Source: G963667675 sp965249215 | Lineage (GTDB): Bacteria > Chloroflexota > Dehalococcoidia > Lucifugimonadales > UBA3495 | Length of the DNA stretch: 64,000 nucleotides | Direction of reading: 5' to 3' | Assembly: GCA_965249215.1 (NCBI GenBank) | Contig: CBDFLN010000001.1 | Coordinates: forward strand, 1,054,001-1,118,000 | Shown: piece by piece, positions 25,142-34,095 of the stretch | Numbering within the stretch: the first letter of the stretch is position 1 | Layout: each line of letters begins with the position of its first letter | Notes under the pieces: generated by a model | The model's database searches: none | What the model was told of the DNA's origin: nothing | What the model saw: the letters and a program-made list of their open reading frames with translations, nothing else | Position numbers and translations under genes: made by a program

Positions 25142-25453
25142 CGGTCTCCAATCGTCTGGCCTGACCGGTTTAGCGACTCACCGTCCGGCGGCTGTTGCGA
25201 TGGTTTCTAAAGAGCCGGTTTACAAGACGATAATACCAGGAATGCTCCAAAGCCGGAAAGGCTGTTGCGGATGCTTGCGGGAATTCTACCCTTTTCGACG
25301 GGAAAACGCCAACACATCCTGCGCCCGGAAACGGCCAGTGTTGGACCGGCGCGAACCTCTTCCGGCTATGTCCCGGAAATGGCCCCCCCACCGCGGCCAG
25401 TGCAATATATTCCACATACGGTTGCGCTGGCCCTAACGGCTTTCCCAACGCTG
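25142..25453. other. Gene-free stretch upstream of rel
   Basis: About 310 bases with no supported gene. It must contain the rel promoter and leader, as rel is transcribed leftward from 25141. I see no strong hairpin or clear -35/-10 pair. It also holds the 3' end region of the gene that begins at 26317. Confidence 0.5.
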
Positions 25454-26317
25454 CTAATCCAGAAACTCGGCCTCCCACCGGCTGTAGTCATGGCTGCGGG
25501 TGACTTGGGACATCAGGGTCGCCGGGGCAAGTTGGGGATCCAAGTCCCGGGGAGGCACCCCTTCGCGCAGGGCCTTCAGCGTGTCGTACACTGCTTTCAC
25601 CGCCGCCCTAAAGGGCAGGTGCCCCTGCAAAGCGATCCGCACTCCGTTGGCGGCCAGGAACGCTGGGTCCATCAGCTCATCACCCGCGCCTCCCAGCAGC
25701 AGGGGAAGGTCCACCTCGGCCCGCACCGCCTCCACTTCTTCCCTGGTGCGCGCTCCGGCCAGGAACAGGGCGTCCACCCCCATCTCCTGGTAGGCCTTGG
25801 CCCGCCTGACCGTTTCGGGGACACCCGAGAAACGCAGGGCGCTGGTGCGGGCGGCGATTACCAGGGCCGGGTCCTGCCTGGCGGCTACGGCGGCCTTCAT
25901 CTTGCCCACACCCTCTTCCAACGACACCAACTGCCGGCTGCCCCCGTCTCCGAAGGATCTGGGCAGCATGGTGTCTTCGATGGTCAGGCCCGCCGCCCCG
26001 GCATTTTCCAGTTCCTCCACGGTGCGCATTACGTTCAACGCGTTGCCGTAGCCGTGGTCTGCGTCCACCAATAGGCCGAGCTCGCCGGCGCGGCAGATGC
26101 GGCGTACCTGCTGGGCCAACTCGGTGAGACTCAGGACTACAAGGTCGGGAGCGCCCAGCACTGTCCCAGAGGCGACCGAACCGGCGAGCATTCCCGTCTC
26201 GAACCCCAGGTCCTCGGCGATGCGGGCCGAGATGGGGTCGAACACCGAGGCGGCGTACACGCACCTGTCTCCGTCCAAGATGGAGCGGAACCGCTCCCGC
26301 CGTGGGGTCGAGTTCAT
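25454..26317 (-). CDS. Isocitrate lyase/PEP mutase family protein (oxaloacetate decarboxylase-like)
   Basis: A 287-residue TIM-barrel enzyme of the isocitrate lyase/phosphoenolpyruvate mutase superfamily. The core signatures are A-S-V-F-D-P-I-S-A-R (~24-33), D-A-D-H-G-Y-G-N (~85-92, metal site) and A-G-L-T-I-E-D-T (~108-115). The missing cysteine-containing K-K-C-G-H motif excludes true isocitrate lyase. The combination G-S-V-A-S-G-T-V-L-G-A-P-D and D-H-G-Y-G-N-A-L-N-V is that of the oxaloacetate decarboxylase subgroup, though methylisocitrate-lyase-like or phosphonate activity is not excluded. The IS1182 element begins just upstream of its start (26333/26334), so its native promoter may be separated or replaced. 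Confidence 0.85.
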   Translation of the reverse strand: MNSTPRRERFRSILDGDRCVYAASVFDPISARIAEDLGFETGMLAGSVASGTVLGAPDLVVLSLTELAQQVRRICRAGELGLLVDADHGYGNALNVMRTVEELENAGAAGLTIEDTMLPRSFGDGGSRQLVSLEEGVGKMKAAVAARQDPALVIAARTSALRFSGVPETVRRAKAYQEMGVDALFLAGARTREEVEAVRAEVDLPLLLGGAGDELMDPAFLAANGVRIALQGHLPFRAAVKAVYDTLKALREGVPPRDLDPQLAPATLMSQVTRSHDYSRWEAEFLD

Positions 26318-26333
26318 CTGGGAACCTCGCTAG

Positions 26334-27893
26334 CAGCCCGTCTGAGGATTAGCTGGCGTGACTTGGATACAGGTGGAGGTCAGACGGCGACAATTATTGT
26401 TGCCGGGTGCAGCCACTGACGGACCAATAGCTTCGTACGCCTCAGTGTGCTGACCACCTCGACGATATTCCGGACACTTGTGGCAAGCCTGTTGGTCGGT
26501 GTTTCACGAGACTGGTCGGCCCCAAAGCGGAATAGTTTGAGCAGGTTGTGGCCGGTGCAGATCAGCGACCACTCGCCGCTGACCTTCTCCAGGCCCCGTA
26601 GCAGGAACTGGCGGAAGCCTCGGCCCTGCTTGATCTGGCCGAATACAGGCTCCACTGTCGCCATGCGCAAGGCGTAACGTTGCCGACCCCGTTTGGTCTG
26701 CAGCTTCCGGCGCATCCGATCCCTGGTGGGCATATGACTGGGTATGCGACCTCGGGGCGCGGGCGACGGCACTCTGCCGTGGCGGGTCTGCTCCGGCGCG
26801 ACGAACGGGTCCACGCACAGCCTGTAGAGACCTTCAACCGCCTGTGCCGAGTAGTAACCGGCGTCGGCGGACACCTCTTTGGGCACTGCGCCGACGTTGT
26901 CTATGGCCTCCTCCACCATCGCCACCGCCTGCTGCTTGTCCGAAGTCTGGTTGGTGGCGTGAGCCGCCACGATCACCTGGTAGGCACTGTCCACCACCGC
27001 TTGACAGTTGTAAGCCTGCAGGAAGTCCCGTCCGCCCGGCGCCGGCATGATGTGCGACTCAGGATCGGTGAAGTTGCGCTGGGCTTTGTCGTCGGGAACC
27101 CCCGAATGACCCTTGCCCGCGGCCTCAGCCTGCTCCGCAGCCACCTGAGCTTCGGCCTCTAACGCCGCCATCGCCTCCCGTATCTTCTCCAACCGCCCCT
27201 CCCGAAAAGCCAACTCCTCCGGCAGTTCATCCCCGCGCTTGCTCTGTCCGTACCATCGGTCCTCTTCGTCATCAACCTCCTGGGCACGCCGCAGCAACTC
27301 CTCAACCTCCCCCGCCAACTGCGCCTCCTTCTCTTTCATCCGACCATAGCTCATCGCCTTGTGCCTCGATGCGTTGGCCCTCACTTTGGTGCCGTCCAAC
27401 GCCACGTGACCCAGCTTCACCAGCCCCGCCCGCCGGCACAACGCCAATACTTGCAAGAACAGCCCCGACAGCGCATCCAGATTGTCCTTGCGGAAGTCCG
27501 AGATGGTCCGGAAATCCGGCGTGTTGTTCGCCGCCAGTACACGGAAGGCTATGTCCTCGTGGAGTCGCTGGGCGATTCGTCGGGAAGATGCCACCCCGAC
27601 GCAGTAACCGTAAAGCAACACCTTGACCATCATCCGCGGATGATACGGTGGGCCACCTCTACTCTCCCCCTCGTAGCGGGCAGTGATCTCCGATAGCTCC
27701 AACTCGTCCACGACGTCGGAGACGAAGTAAGCCAGATGGTCATCTGGCAACCACTCCCGCATTGCCGCTGGCAAAAGCAACTGCTGGTCTGGATCATAGG
27801 GACGGTAGGTCTTGCTCATCGCCGCCTCCCCACTACTCAACTGCGCCTATTCTACCCCAAACCACTCGCCTGCCGTGTTTCTCGGACAGGCTG
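26334..27893 (-). mobile_element. IS1182-family insertion sequence
   Basis: A 1560-base element with imperfect terminal inverted repeats CAGCCCGTCTGAG (left) and CAGCCTGTCCGAG (right, complement), 11 of 13 matching. CTAG abuts both ends (26330-26333 and 27894-27897), consistent with a 4-bp palindromic target duplication. It encodes one intact transposase on the minus strand. It sits immediately upstream of the PEP mutase-family gene and 65 bases from the DUF429 gene, i.e. in an intergenic gap. Confidence 0.88.
26380..27819 (-). CDS. IS1182-family transposase
   Basis: A 479-residue DDE transposase starting at M-S-K-T-Y-R-P-Y (ATG 27819, RBS GGGGAGGCGG). The N-terminal region F-V-x-D-V-V-D-E-L-x-L and P-P-Y-H-P-R-M-M-V-K-V-L-L-Y-G-Y is typical. 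Catalytic residues are the Asp in V-A-L-D-G-T-K-V, the Asp in S-A-D-A-G-Y-Y-S and the Glu in V-E-P-V-F-G-Q-I-K. A charged coiled-coil insertion (~170-240) is usual in the family. It is full length and unbroken, so it could move the element. Confidence 0.93.
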   Translation of the reverse strand: MSKTYRPYDPDQQLLLPAAMREWLPDDHLAYFVSDVVDELELSEITARYEGESRGGPPYHPRMMVKVLLYGYCVGVASSRRIAQRLHEDIAFRVLAANNTPDFRTISDFRKDNLDALSGLFLQVLALCRRAGLVKLGHVALDGTKVRANASRHKAMSYGRMKEKEAQLAGEVEELLRRAQEVDDEEDRWYGQSKRGDELPEELAFREGRLEKIREAMAALEAEAQVAAEQAEAAGKGHSGVPDDKAQRNFTDPESHIMPAPGGRDFLQAYNCQAVVDSAYQVIVAAHATNQTSDKQQAVAMVEEAIDNVGAVPKEVSADAGYYSAQAVEGLYRLCVDPFVAPEQTRHGRVPSPAPRGRIPSHMPTRDRMRRKLQTKRGRQRYALRMATVEPVFGQIKQGRGFRQFLLRGLEKVSGEWSLICTGHNLLKLFRFGADQSRETPTNRLATSVRNIVEVVSTLRRTKLLVRQWLHPATIIVAV

Positions 27894-27957
27894 CTAGGCG
27901 GCATTCATGCTAAGATGCCCATGACTGCCGGCCAATTCTAGCACGACCGGAGGCGCG

Positions 27958-28869
27958 ATGGCAGACACACAGGTTTTGGGCGTGGATTTTAGCGGGGCCA
28001 AAGACGACAAGAACACTTGGATAACGGAGGGTTTGCTGACCGGCAATACCCTTCGCATCCAGTGCAGCCGCTCAATCAAGAGAAATGAGCTAACGGGCTT
28101 CCTGAAAACCCTTGGCGGCAACGTCGTCGCGGGTCTGGACTTCCCCTTTGGCGTGCCGTTGGATTTCGCCAGCGTCTTGGCGCCTGGGGCTAGCACAATG
28201 CCCGAGGTTTGGGCTGCCGTAGGCAACACGTGCTTAGACGATTTCATCGACAAGCGCAACCGCTTTGTAGGCGACAACAGGCAAAGGGAACTGCTAAGGG
28301 CGGGAGACATTCACTTTCCCGGTTGCTATTCGTGCCTGCACGACGTCAACCCCAACATGGTGCCCATGACCTATTACGGGATGAAGATGCTCAACCGACT
28401 CCGGGAATCGTATGGGGAGGTACCCCCGTTGCCTAGAGAAGACCGCGATGGGCCGGTGCTGCTGGAAACCATGCCCGGGGCCATTCTGTGGTCGCTGAAG
28501 TTGCCTGCGAAAAACAGCGGCAAGAGCTATAAGACGGCCAAGGACGCTCTGGAACGTCGCGAGGAAATCTTGAATGGTTTGAGGCATCAGTCTGGCATTT
28601 CACTGAGCTATTTCCACGGCAAAATCACTGAGACGTGCCTTGATAACCACGACTGCCTCGACTCACTGGTGGCAGCCGTCGGAGCCGCGATGTGGGTGCA
28701 ATCCAAACGCGGTTTTAGGGAGCCCGATTGCGGCCGAACCGTAGCGAATGCCGCGCACGGCTCAAAACGATTAGACCGGGCCTCTCCCACAGTGGGGGAC
28801 ATGACCGAACTCGACGCCGCCAGGCTCGAGGGCTGGTTATACGCTCCAACCTCGCCGGTCTCACGGTAA
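27958..28869 (+). CDS. DUF429 family protein (predicted RNase H-fold nuclease)
   Basis: A 303-residue protein. The N-terminus V-L-G-V-D-F-S-G-A-K places an Asp in the first strand of an RNase H-like fold, and the C-terminal D-N-H-D-C-L-D-S-L-V-A-A-V-G-A-A (~225-240) supplies further acidic residues, as in DUF429 proteins. These have been predicted to be nucleases, but no reaction is established. It is oriented away from the IS1182 element and lies between it and IS1380 copy 2. The start ATG (27958) has CGGAGGCG upstream. Confidence 0.8.
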   Translation: MADTQVLGVDFSGAKDDKNTWITEGLLTGNTLRIQCSRSIKRNELTGFLKTLGGNVVAGLDFPFGVPLDFASVLAPGASTMPEVWAAVGNTCLDDFIDKRNRFVGDNRQRELLRAGDIHFPGCYSCLHDVNPNMVPMTYYGMKMLNRLRESYGEVPPLPREDRDGPVLLETMPGAILWSLKLPAKNSGKSYKTAKDALERREEILNGLRHQSGISLSYFHGKITETCLDNHDCLDSLVAAVGAAMWVQSKRGFREPDCGRTVANAAHGSKRLDRASPTVGDMTELDAARLEGWLYAPTSPVSR

Positions 28870-28895
28870 CCTCTCCAATCCCCCTCGCTCCAGAA

Positions 28896-29013
28896 CCCCT
28901 CCCCCCGTTCGCCCTGAGGCTCTCGAAGGGCGGTCCTTTTGCGGCCCAACGCCGTTGCCTGGCTGCAGACCCCTTCGCCCCCCTACCAGGTCATTCCCGC
29001 GCAGGCGGGAATC
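28896..29013. repeat. CCTGAGG...TCGAAGG and CATTCCCGC intergenic repeats
   Basis: CCGTTCGCCCTGAGGCTCTC (28908 onward) with AAGGGCGG forms a short CGCCCT/AGGGCG hairpin. It is followed near 28992 by CATTCCCGCGCAGGCGGGAAT, another inverted pair. Relatives occur near 1915, 2020, 3898 and 8287. These dispersed units fill the gap ahead of IS1380 copy 2. Confidence 0.55.
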
Positions 29014-29091
29014 TCGCGTCAGTTTCCGTACGGGATGCCCCTGCCCGTCCCAGCCGCTGCCCGGTTGCCTTGTCCCGGCTCAACATTTAAG

Positions 29092-30810
29092 CCCGAATCC
29101 ACCGAAGGAGGGCGTCGGGTTAGCGTCCTGAAGCGGCAAGAAGGTGCTCCTGTGCTTCTGGGATAATGGTTTTGTAGCAAAAAACCGACCCCGGAAAAGG
29201 AGCACCCAATAGATGCTGCCACGCAACCACCCCGACCGGATCCAAATCACCTTCGACGACCGCCGCTTGGTGGCCAATGCCGGGCTGCTCCTTCCGGCCA
29301 CCCTGGCGCGGCACCTCGGCCTGCCCGAACTCGTCCGGCAGCGCCTCGACCTGGGCGATGCCCCGGGGCGGGCGAACACGAGCGACAAGATGATGACGCT
29401 GGTGGCGTCTGCGCTGGCTGGGGGCGACTGCATTGACGACGCCGATGTGTTGCGCACCGGGGGGACGGCCTGCACCCTGGGCGGCACGGTCAAGGCGCCA
29501 TCCACCCTGGGCACCTTCCTGCGCAGCTTCCGGTGGGGCCACGTCCGTCAACTCGACCGGGTGAGCCGCGAGTTGCTGGCCCGGGCTTGGCAGGCCGGGG
29601 CGGGACCCGGCGACGGGCCCCTGACCATTGACCTGGACTCCACCATCTGCGAGACCTACGGACTGGCCAAGGAGGGCGCACGCCACCACGGCTATACCGG
29701 CAAGCGGGGCTATCACCCGCTGTTGGCCGTCGCCGCCGGCACCGGCGACGTGCTGATGTCCCGGCTGCGCGAGGGCCGCGCCAACACCGCCCGGGGCGCC
29801 GCCCACTTTCTGCGGGAGACGGTGGGGCGGGTACGCTACGCCGGGGCCAACGGACGACTCACGCTACGGGCCGACAGCGGGTTCTACACTCATGGCGTGG
29901 TATCCGTCTGCCGCAAGATGGATGTCCGCTTCTCCATCACCATCCGCCAGCACAAGAGCCTGCGCAATCTCATCGAGACGATACCCGAGGATGCCTGGAC
30001 TCCCATTCCCTACTGGATGGACGGCGCCGCCGATGTGGCCGAGACCACCTGCACTCCCTTCCAGAGTGAACCTGACGCCGCGCCGGTGCGGCTCATCGTC
30101 CGGCGTGTGAAGCCCACGCCCGGTTCCCAGTTGGCCCTCTTCGCCAAATACAGCTATCACGGCTTCATCACCGACCGGGACGGGGAGTTGCTCGAACTGG
30201 AGGCTGACCATCGCCGCCACGCCGAGATCGAGAATGCCATACGCGACCTCAAGTACGGCGTCGGGCTCAACCATCTCCCCTCGGGCCGCTTCGCCGCCAA
30301 CGGCGCCTGGCTGGCCGTCCAGACGATGGCCCACAACCTGGCCCGCTGGACCGCGCGGATCGGTCTGGGAGAGCGGATAGCCACCACCAAGACCCTCCGG
30401 CGGCGGTTCTTCTCCCTGGCCGGACGGCTCACCCGCTCGGCACGCCGGTTGACCCTGCATCTTCCGGATCGCTGGCCTTGGGCTGAGAAGTTCAGCCGCG
30501 CCTTGGCCCGGCTGCGAGCCATTCCACTCCCGGCCTGACGGCACCGTCGGCGACCGACCCACCCACCGGACAACCGAAGATCCCCGCAGACTCGCGCCAG
30601 CCCGGTCCGAGAGAGTTCCCTGCTGCGTATTCTCTCGCCATCCCGCGCATCGCAGCTCCTGCAGACGCCCATAGGGGCCCCTGTGCGGCGATGAAGACCG
30701 TCCGCCGACCTCCCTACCCCAAATGGAACCCAGGCTATTTCCCCTGTAGCTCCCTCATCCCCCTTCCGCTTTCCTCACGCCGTCCATCGGTGTCCTTCGG
30801 TGGATTCGGG
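29092..30810 (+). mobile_element. IS1380-family insertion sequence, copy 2
   Basis: Same 1719-base element as copy 1, with the same 18-bp inverted ends, starting exactly 8007 bases later. TTAAG flanks it on both sides (29087-29091 and 30811-30815), a different duplication from copy 1, so this is a separate insertion. The leader hairpin arms are at 29143-29151 and 29198-29206, with the extended -10 at 29159-29167. It lies in the gap between the DUF429 and cupin genes. Confidence 0.93.
29213..30538 (+). CDS. IS1380-family transposase (copy 2)
   Basis: A 441-residue DDE transposase with the same residues as the gene at 21206, including the three acidic positions and the Y-H-P-L-L and R-A-D-S-G-F blocks. 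The identity shows that transposition was very recent or that the copies are homogenised. The ATG follows the AGGAGCACC right arm of the leader hairpin. No frameshift is seen. Confidence 0.95.
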   Translation: MLPRNHPDRIQITFDDRRLVANAGLLLPATLARHLGLPELVRQRLDLGDAPGRANTSDKMMTLVASALAGGDCIDDADVLRTGGTACTLGGTVKAPSTLGTFLRSFRWGHVRQLDRVSRELLARAWQAGAGPGDGPLTIDLDSTICETYGLAKEGARHHGYTGKRGYHPLLAVAAGTGDVLMSRLREGRANTARGAAHFLRETVGRVRYAGANGRLTLRADSGFYTHGVVSVCRKMDVRFSITIRQHKSLRNLIETIPEDAWTPIPYWMDGAADVAETTCTPFQSEPDAAPVRLIVRRVKPTPGSQLALFAKYSYHGFITDRDGELLELEADHRRHAEIENAIRDLKYGVGLNHLPSGRFAANGAWLAVQTMAHNLARWTARIGLGERIATTKTLRRRFFSLAGRLTRSARRLTLHLPDRWPWAEKFSRALARLRAIPLPA

Positions 30811-30858
30811 TTAAGCTGAGATGCCCCCTGCATGAACCGGGGGCCGGGAGGAACAGCC

Positions 30859-31197
30859 ATGAAAATAGTCAGAATATATGCCGGGGACGACGGCGAGTCC
30901 CATTTCCAGGACTTGTCTTTGGACCAGTTCGCCGAGATCGCCGCCCGGGGAAGCCTGGGGGAAATCGTACTGGTCCGCATTCCCTCGCCCACCGTCGGCG
31001 ATTACCACAACCCTCCTCGCCGTCTCTGCCTGGTGCACCTGGACGGCGTTGCCGAGTTCGAGGCGTCTGACGGCGACAAGCGGCGGCTGGAACCTGGAGA
31101 CGTGGTGATATCCGAGGACCTGACCGGGCGCGGGCACATCACCCGCAACCTGGGCGAGGGGCTTAAGGTCAACCTGGCCGTGCCCCTGGCCGGCTAG
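30859..31197 (+). CDS. Cupin-fold small protein
   Basis: A 112-residue protein from the ATG at 30859, which has GGGAGGA 7 bases upstream; an in-frame ATG at 30832 is less likely. Strands with G-D-Y-H-N-P-P-R-R, L-E-P-G-D-V-V-I-S-E-D and G-R-G-H-I-T-R suggest a single cupin barrel. Only part of the usual metal-binding histidine set is visible (H in Y-H-N and G-H-I). Its 3' end overlaps the convergent DUF2851 gene by 29 bases. The native upstream region lies on the other side of IS1380 copy 2, which inserted 48 bases before the start. Confidence 0.78.
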   Translation: MKIVRIYAGDDGESHFQDLSLDQFAEIAARGSLGEIVLVRIPSPTVGDYHNPPRRLCLVHLDGVAEFEASDGDKRRLEPGDVVISEDLTGRGHITRNLGEGLKVNLAVPLAG

Positions 31198-32500
31198 AGC
31201 CCCCCGGCCGGCTTTCGCCTCTTAACACGGAAGCCAGGTGGAGCAGTCCCTGCTGCCGCCGGGCCGAGGACGCCGCTCCTGTCCACGCCGGGTCGATCAG
31301 CTGCGCCGCCATCTCCCGGGTCAGCTCGTTCTCTTGCAGCTTGGGGAAGCGGGCGTACAGGTCCAGGGCGGCCTCCCCGGCCCCCGGCTTCTGTTGCACC
31401 GCGGCCAGCCCGTGCATAAAGGGCAGGGCGACGTTCACCGCCAAGTCCCGGGCCCGGTCTTGGCCGATGAGCGACCCTTTGCGGCCGCATTCCCCCTCCA
31501 CCGTGAGGGCCGACGTCAACTCCTTGGGCCCTCCCTCGGCGGCCTTGGTCAACCCCTGCGCTAGGCCCGCATCCAGGAATCGGTCCAATATCCGGGCCGC
31601 CCCGGCAATACGCCGCCGGGGATGGTTGGGGGGCCGCACCCGGAACAGCCGCCACTCCTTGACGGACATGGCGGGGCCGAACCCGCTGCGGCGCGGAGGC
31701 GCGCCTTGGCTATAGTCCGGGGGAGGGAATCCGGCCAGGAAGAGCAGCCGCGATTCCAACAGTTGGGCCCTCGGGGTTCCGGAGGGACCGCCGGCGGCCC
31801 GGGCCAAGGCGTGGTATGGCGCCCGCTGGGCCAGCTTCAAGAAGGGCTGTTGGTTGAACCGGTAGCCCAGTCCTTCCAGGAGTCCCTCGTACAGGACCTG
31901 GTCCGCGTCCTGCTCCGGAAGCAGGCTTTGGAACCATGCGCTCTTGGTTAGGAACCGCTGGTCTCCGGCCCGGTCCAGCAACAACTCCAGCTCGCCCTTG
32001 GTAGCCGGCTGGGGGTAACCTTGGTGGGCCAGCGCCTCCCACAAGGCGGCGTTAGGGCCGGCCTCGGTCGGGTCTTCGCCTTCCAACAGCGCCTTCAAAG
32101 ACACCACCGGGGCTTCCCGGCCGCTTTGCAGCTCGGTGGCGGGCGACTCCACCTCCAGGGCGGCGTGGAGGACCACCCCGTTGTAGTTGGGGTCGCTCCC
32201 GTGGCCGTGGCTCCGCCAGTCTCTCTGGTGCAGGTGGATTTCCACGTCGCCCCGGACCAGCCCTACGCCATCCAGCTGGAGCAGCGCATCGCGGAAGTCC
32301 GGGCCTGCTCCCCCGCCGGGGTGTCCGGGGTACAGCACCCTGAAGCGCGTCCCGTTCCCGGTGCGAAACTCGGTCTGCCGGGCGGCCCGTTTGCTCCACA
32401 GCCGGGCGAGCAAGCTTTCCGGCATGGGCCTCCCGGCGGGCTTCTTCTCCCGCAGTAGAACTCCCAGCCCGCGCTGTACGGTGCCGGCAGCGTATTCCAT
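31169..32500 (-). CDS. DUF2851 family protein
   Basis: A 443-residue protein. The N-terminal third has the conserved DUF2851 blocks: L-L-A-R-L-W, F-R-V-L-Y-P-G-H-P-G-G-G-A-G-P-D-F-R-D-A, G-D-V-E-I-H-L-H-Q-R-D-W-R-S-H-G-H and N-Y-N-G-V-V-L-H-A (~45-115). The D-F...E-I-H pattern has the look of a nuclease-type fold, but no activity is known to me. The middle section is alpha-helical. The first ~25 residues are not conserved; M-P-E-S-L-L-A-R could be the real start. It has its own divergent promoter region with the CoA-transferase gene (32501-32638) and overlaps the cupin gene at its 3' end. Confidence 0.85.
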   Translation of the reverse strand: MEYAAGTVQRGLGVLLREKKPAGRPMPESLLARLWSKRAARQTEFRTGNGTRFRVLYPGHPGGGAGPDFRDALLQLDGVGLVRGDVEIHLHQRDWRSHGHGSDPNYNGVVLHAALEVESPATELQSGREAPVVSLKALLEGEDPTEAGPNAALWEALAHQGYPQPATKGELELLLDRAGDQRFLTKSAWFQSLLPEQDADQVLYEGLLEGLGYRFNQQPFLKLAQRAPYHALARAAGGPSGTPRAQLLESRLLFLAGFPPPDYSQGAPPRRSGFGPAMSVKEWRLFRVRPPNHPRRRIAGAARILDRFLDAGLAQGLTKAAEGGPKELTSALTVEGECGRKGSLIGQDRARDLAVNVALPFMHGLAAVQQKPGAGEAALDLYARFPKLQENELTREMAAQLIDPAWTGAASSARRQQGLLHLASVLRGESRPGGSSRPGARPG

Positions 32501-32638
32501 ATCCCCCTAACCTCGACCTCGCTCCCGTTCTGCCCCAAGATAACACACTTACCGGACTCCGGCTAAGTATGCCCCGCCTTGCCCTTTCGGCAAGCCAAGC
32601 CGTAAAATGGCCCAACACCAGAAGGGGGTTCCTGGGCT

Positions 32639-33853
32639 ATGGCAGGCTTTAAGCATCCTCTACAGGACATCCGGGTTATAGACTTGGGCAGGCACCAGGC
32701 GGGCCCCCGGTGCGCCCAGGTGCTGGCCCGCATGGGCGCCGAGGTAATCAAGGTGGAGAGGCTGGGAGGCGAGGAGACCCGGTACCACGCCCCCTGGGTG
32801 AAGAAGCAGAGTTCTTACTGGGTCCAGTACAACTCGGGCAAGAAGAGCCTGAGCATGGACCTGCGCAAGGAAGCGGGCAAGGAGATCCTGCGCAAGCTGG
32901 TGAAGATCTCAGATGTCGTAGTGCAGAATTTCAGGCCCGGCACCATCGAAAAGATGGGCTTCGGCTACGACGTGCTCAAAGAGCTCAACCGCAAGATAAT
33001 AATGGTCAACATTTCCGCCTACGGCCAGTTCGGCCCCTACCGGGACAACATCGGCTATGACCCCATCGGGCAGACCATGGCCGGCATCACCATGGTGACG
33101 GGCGAGGAGTGGATGCCGCCAATACGCACCGGCGTGCCCTTCATAGACCGCATCACGGCCCTGCACGGGGCCATCGGAACGCTGGCGGCGCTGCACGAGC
33201 GTGAAATCTCCGGCGAGGGCCAGTCCATGGACCTCTGCCTGGCCGACACCGGCTACAGCATGACCGAAATACCCGTCACCGCCTTCCACGGCACCAGGGT
33301 GCCGCCAAAACGCGGCCGCTCGGTGGCTCCTCCCGAGGGTATCTATCCCTGCAAGGGCGGCTGGGTAATGCTTTCCTCAGGAGACCAGCACCACTGGTAC
33401 CGGGTCTGCAACGCCCTGGGCAAGCCGGAGTGGGAGGATGACCCAAGGTTCACCACCCGGCACGCTCGGACCGAGAACCGCGGTGTCGTCGATGAGGTGC
33501 TCAACGAGATGCTGTCGAACATGACCATGCAGGAGGCCATCGACCACTTCACCAAGCACGACGTGGTGGCGGCGCCGGTCAACGACATCCCGATGGCCGC
33601 CGATGACCCCCACCCGTGGGAGCGCCGGACCATGGTTGAGGTTCCCGACTTTCTCGCGGGCGACATCGCGGTCTCCGGCGACTACTGGCACTTCAGCAGG
33701 ACCCCCGTGGTCATCGGCACCACCCCCAAGGTGGGCGAGCACAACGAGGAGGTGCTGTGCGGCATCCTGGGCTACTCGCCGCAAGACGTGGCCCGGTTCC
33801 GTGACGAGCAGGTCATCGGGGAGTCGGACCACTACGACGAGGTTCCCGGCTAG
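32639..33853 (+). CDS. CaiB/BaiF family CoA-transferase
   Basis: A 404-residue class III (formyl-CoA type) CoA-transferase. The N-terminal L-Q-D-I-R-V-I-D-L-G-R-H-Q-A-G-P-R-C motif, the G-A-E-V-I-K-V-E segment and N-S-G-K-K-S-L-S-M-D-L (~72-82) are typical. The catalytic Asp is expected in the D-L-C-L-A-D segment near residue 197. Family members move CoA between organic acids through enzyme-bound anhydrides. Many paralogues occur in SAR202-like genomes, and substrate cannot be inferred. It is a single-gene unit on the plus strand with no acyl-CoA partner beside it. Confidence 0.9.
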   Translation: MAGFKHPLQDIRVIDLGRHQAGPRCAQVLARMGAEVIKVERLGGEETRYHAPWVKKQSSYWVQYNSGKKSLSMDLRKEAGKEILRKLVKISDVVVQNFRPGTIEKMGFGYDVLKELNRKIIMVNISAYGQFGPYRDNIGYDPIGQTMAGITMVTGEEWMPPIRTGVPFIDRITALHGAIGTLAALHEREISGEGQSMDLCLADTGYSMTEIPVTAFHGTRVPPKRGRSVAPPEGIYPCKGGWVMLSSGDQHHWYRVCNALGKPEWEDDPRFTTRHARTENRGVVDEVLNEMLSNMTMQEAIDHFTKHDVVAAPVNDIPMAADDPHPWERRTMVEVPDFLAGDIAVSGDYWHFSRTPVVIGTTPKVGEHNEEVLCGILGYSPQDVARFRDEQVIGESDHYDEVPG

Positions 33854-34095
33854 GCCCGGACTTTGGCTCTCGCTGTCCGGGCGCGGCAATTCTGCTCCGA
33901 TGGGCCCGCCGCGCTTCCGGTAACTGTCCGACATCTCACTTTCCGAGTCCCATGGCGCGCTCTTCATCAACCGGCGCCTGCAAGAGCCGTTCTTTCGCAA
34001 GCCCACCGGCTATGTTATGCTCAGGCCATCTATTCATCAGTTTTTCATATCTGATTTCTTCTCTATCGCCACCGCTGAAAGGGAGGTGAACTACG

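Noticed and set aside
21085..30810. A classical composite transposon carrying rel
   Set aside because: Each IS copy has its own different 5-bp duplication, so they inserted independently. No duplication brackets the whole region.
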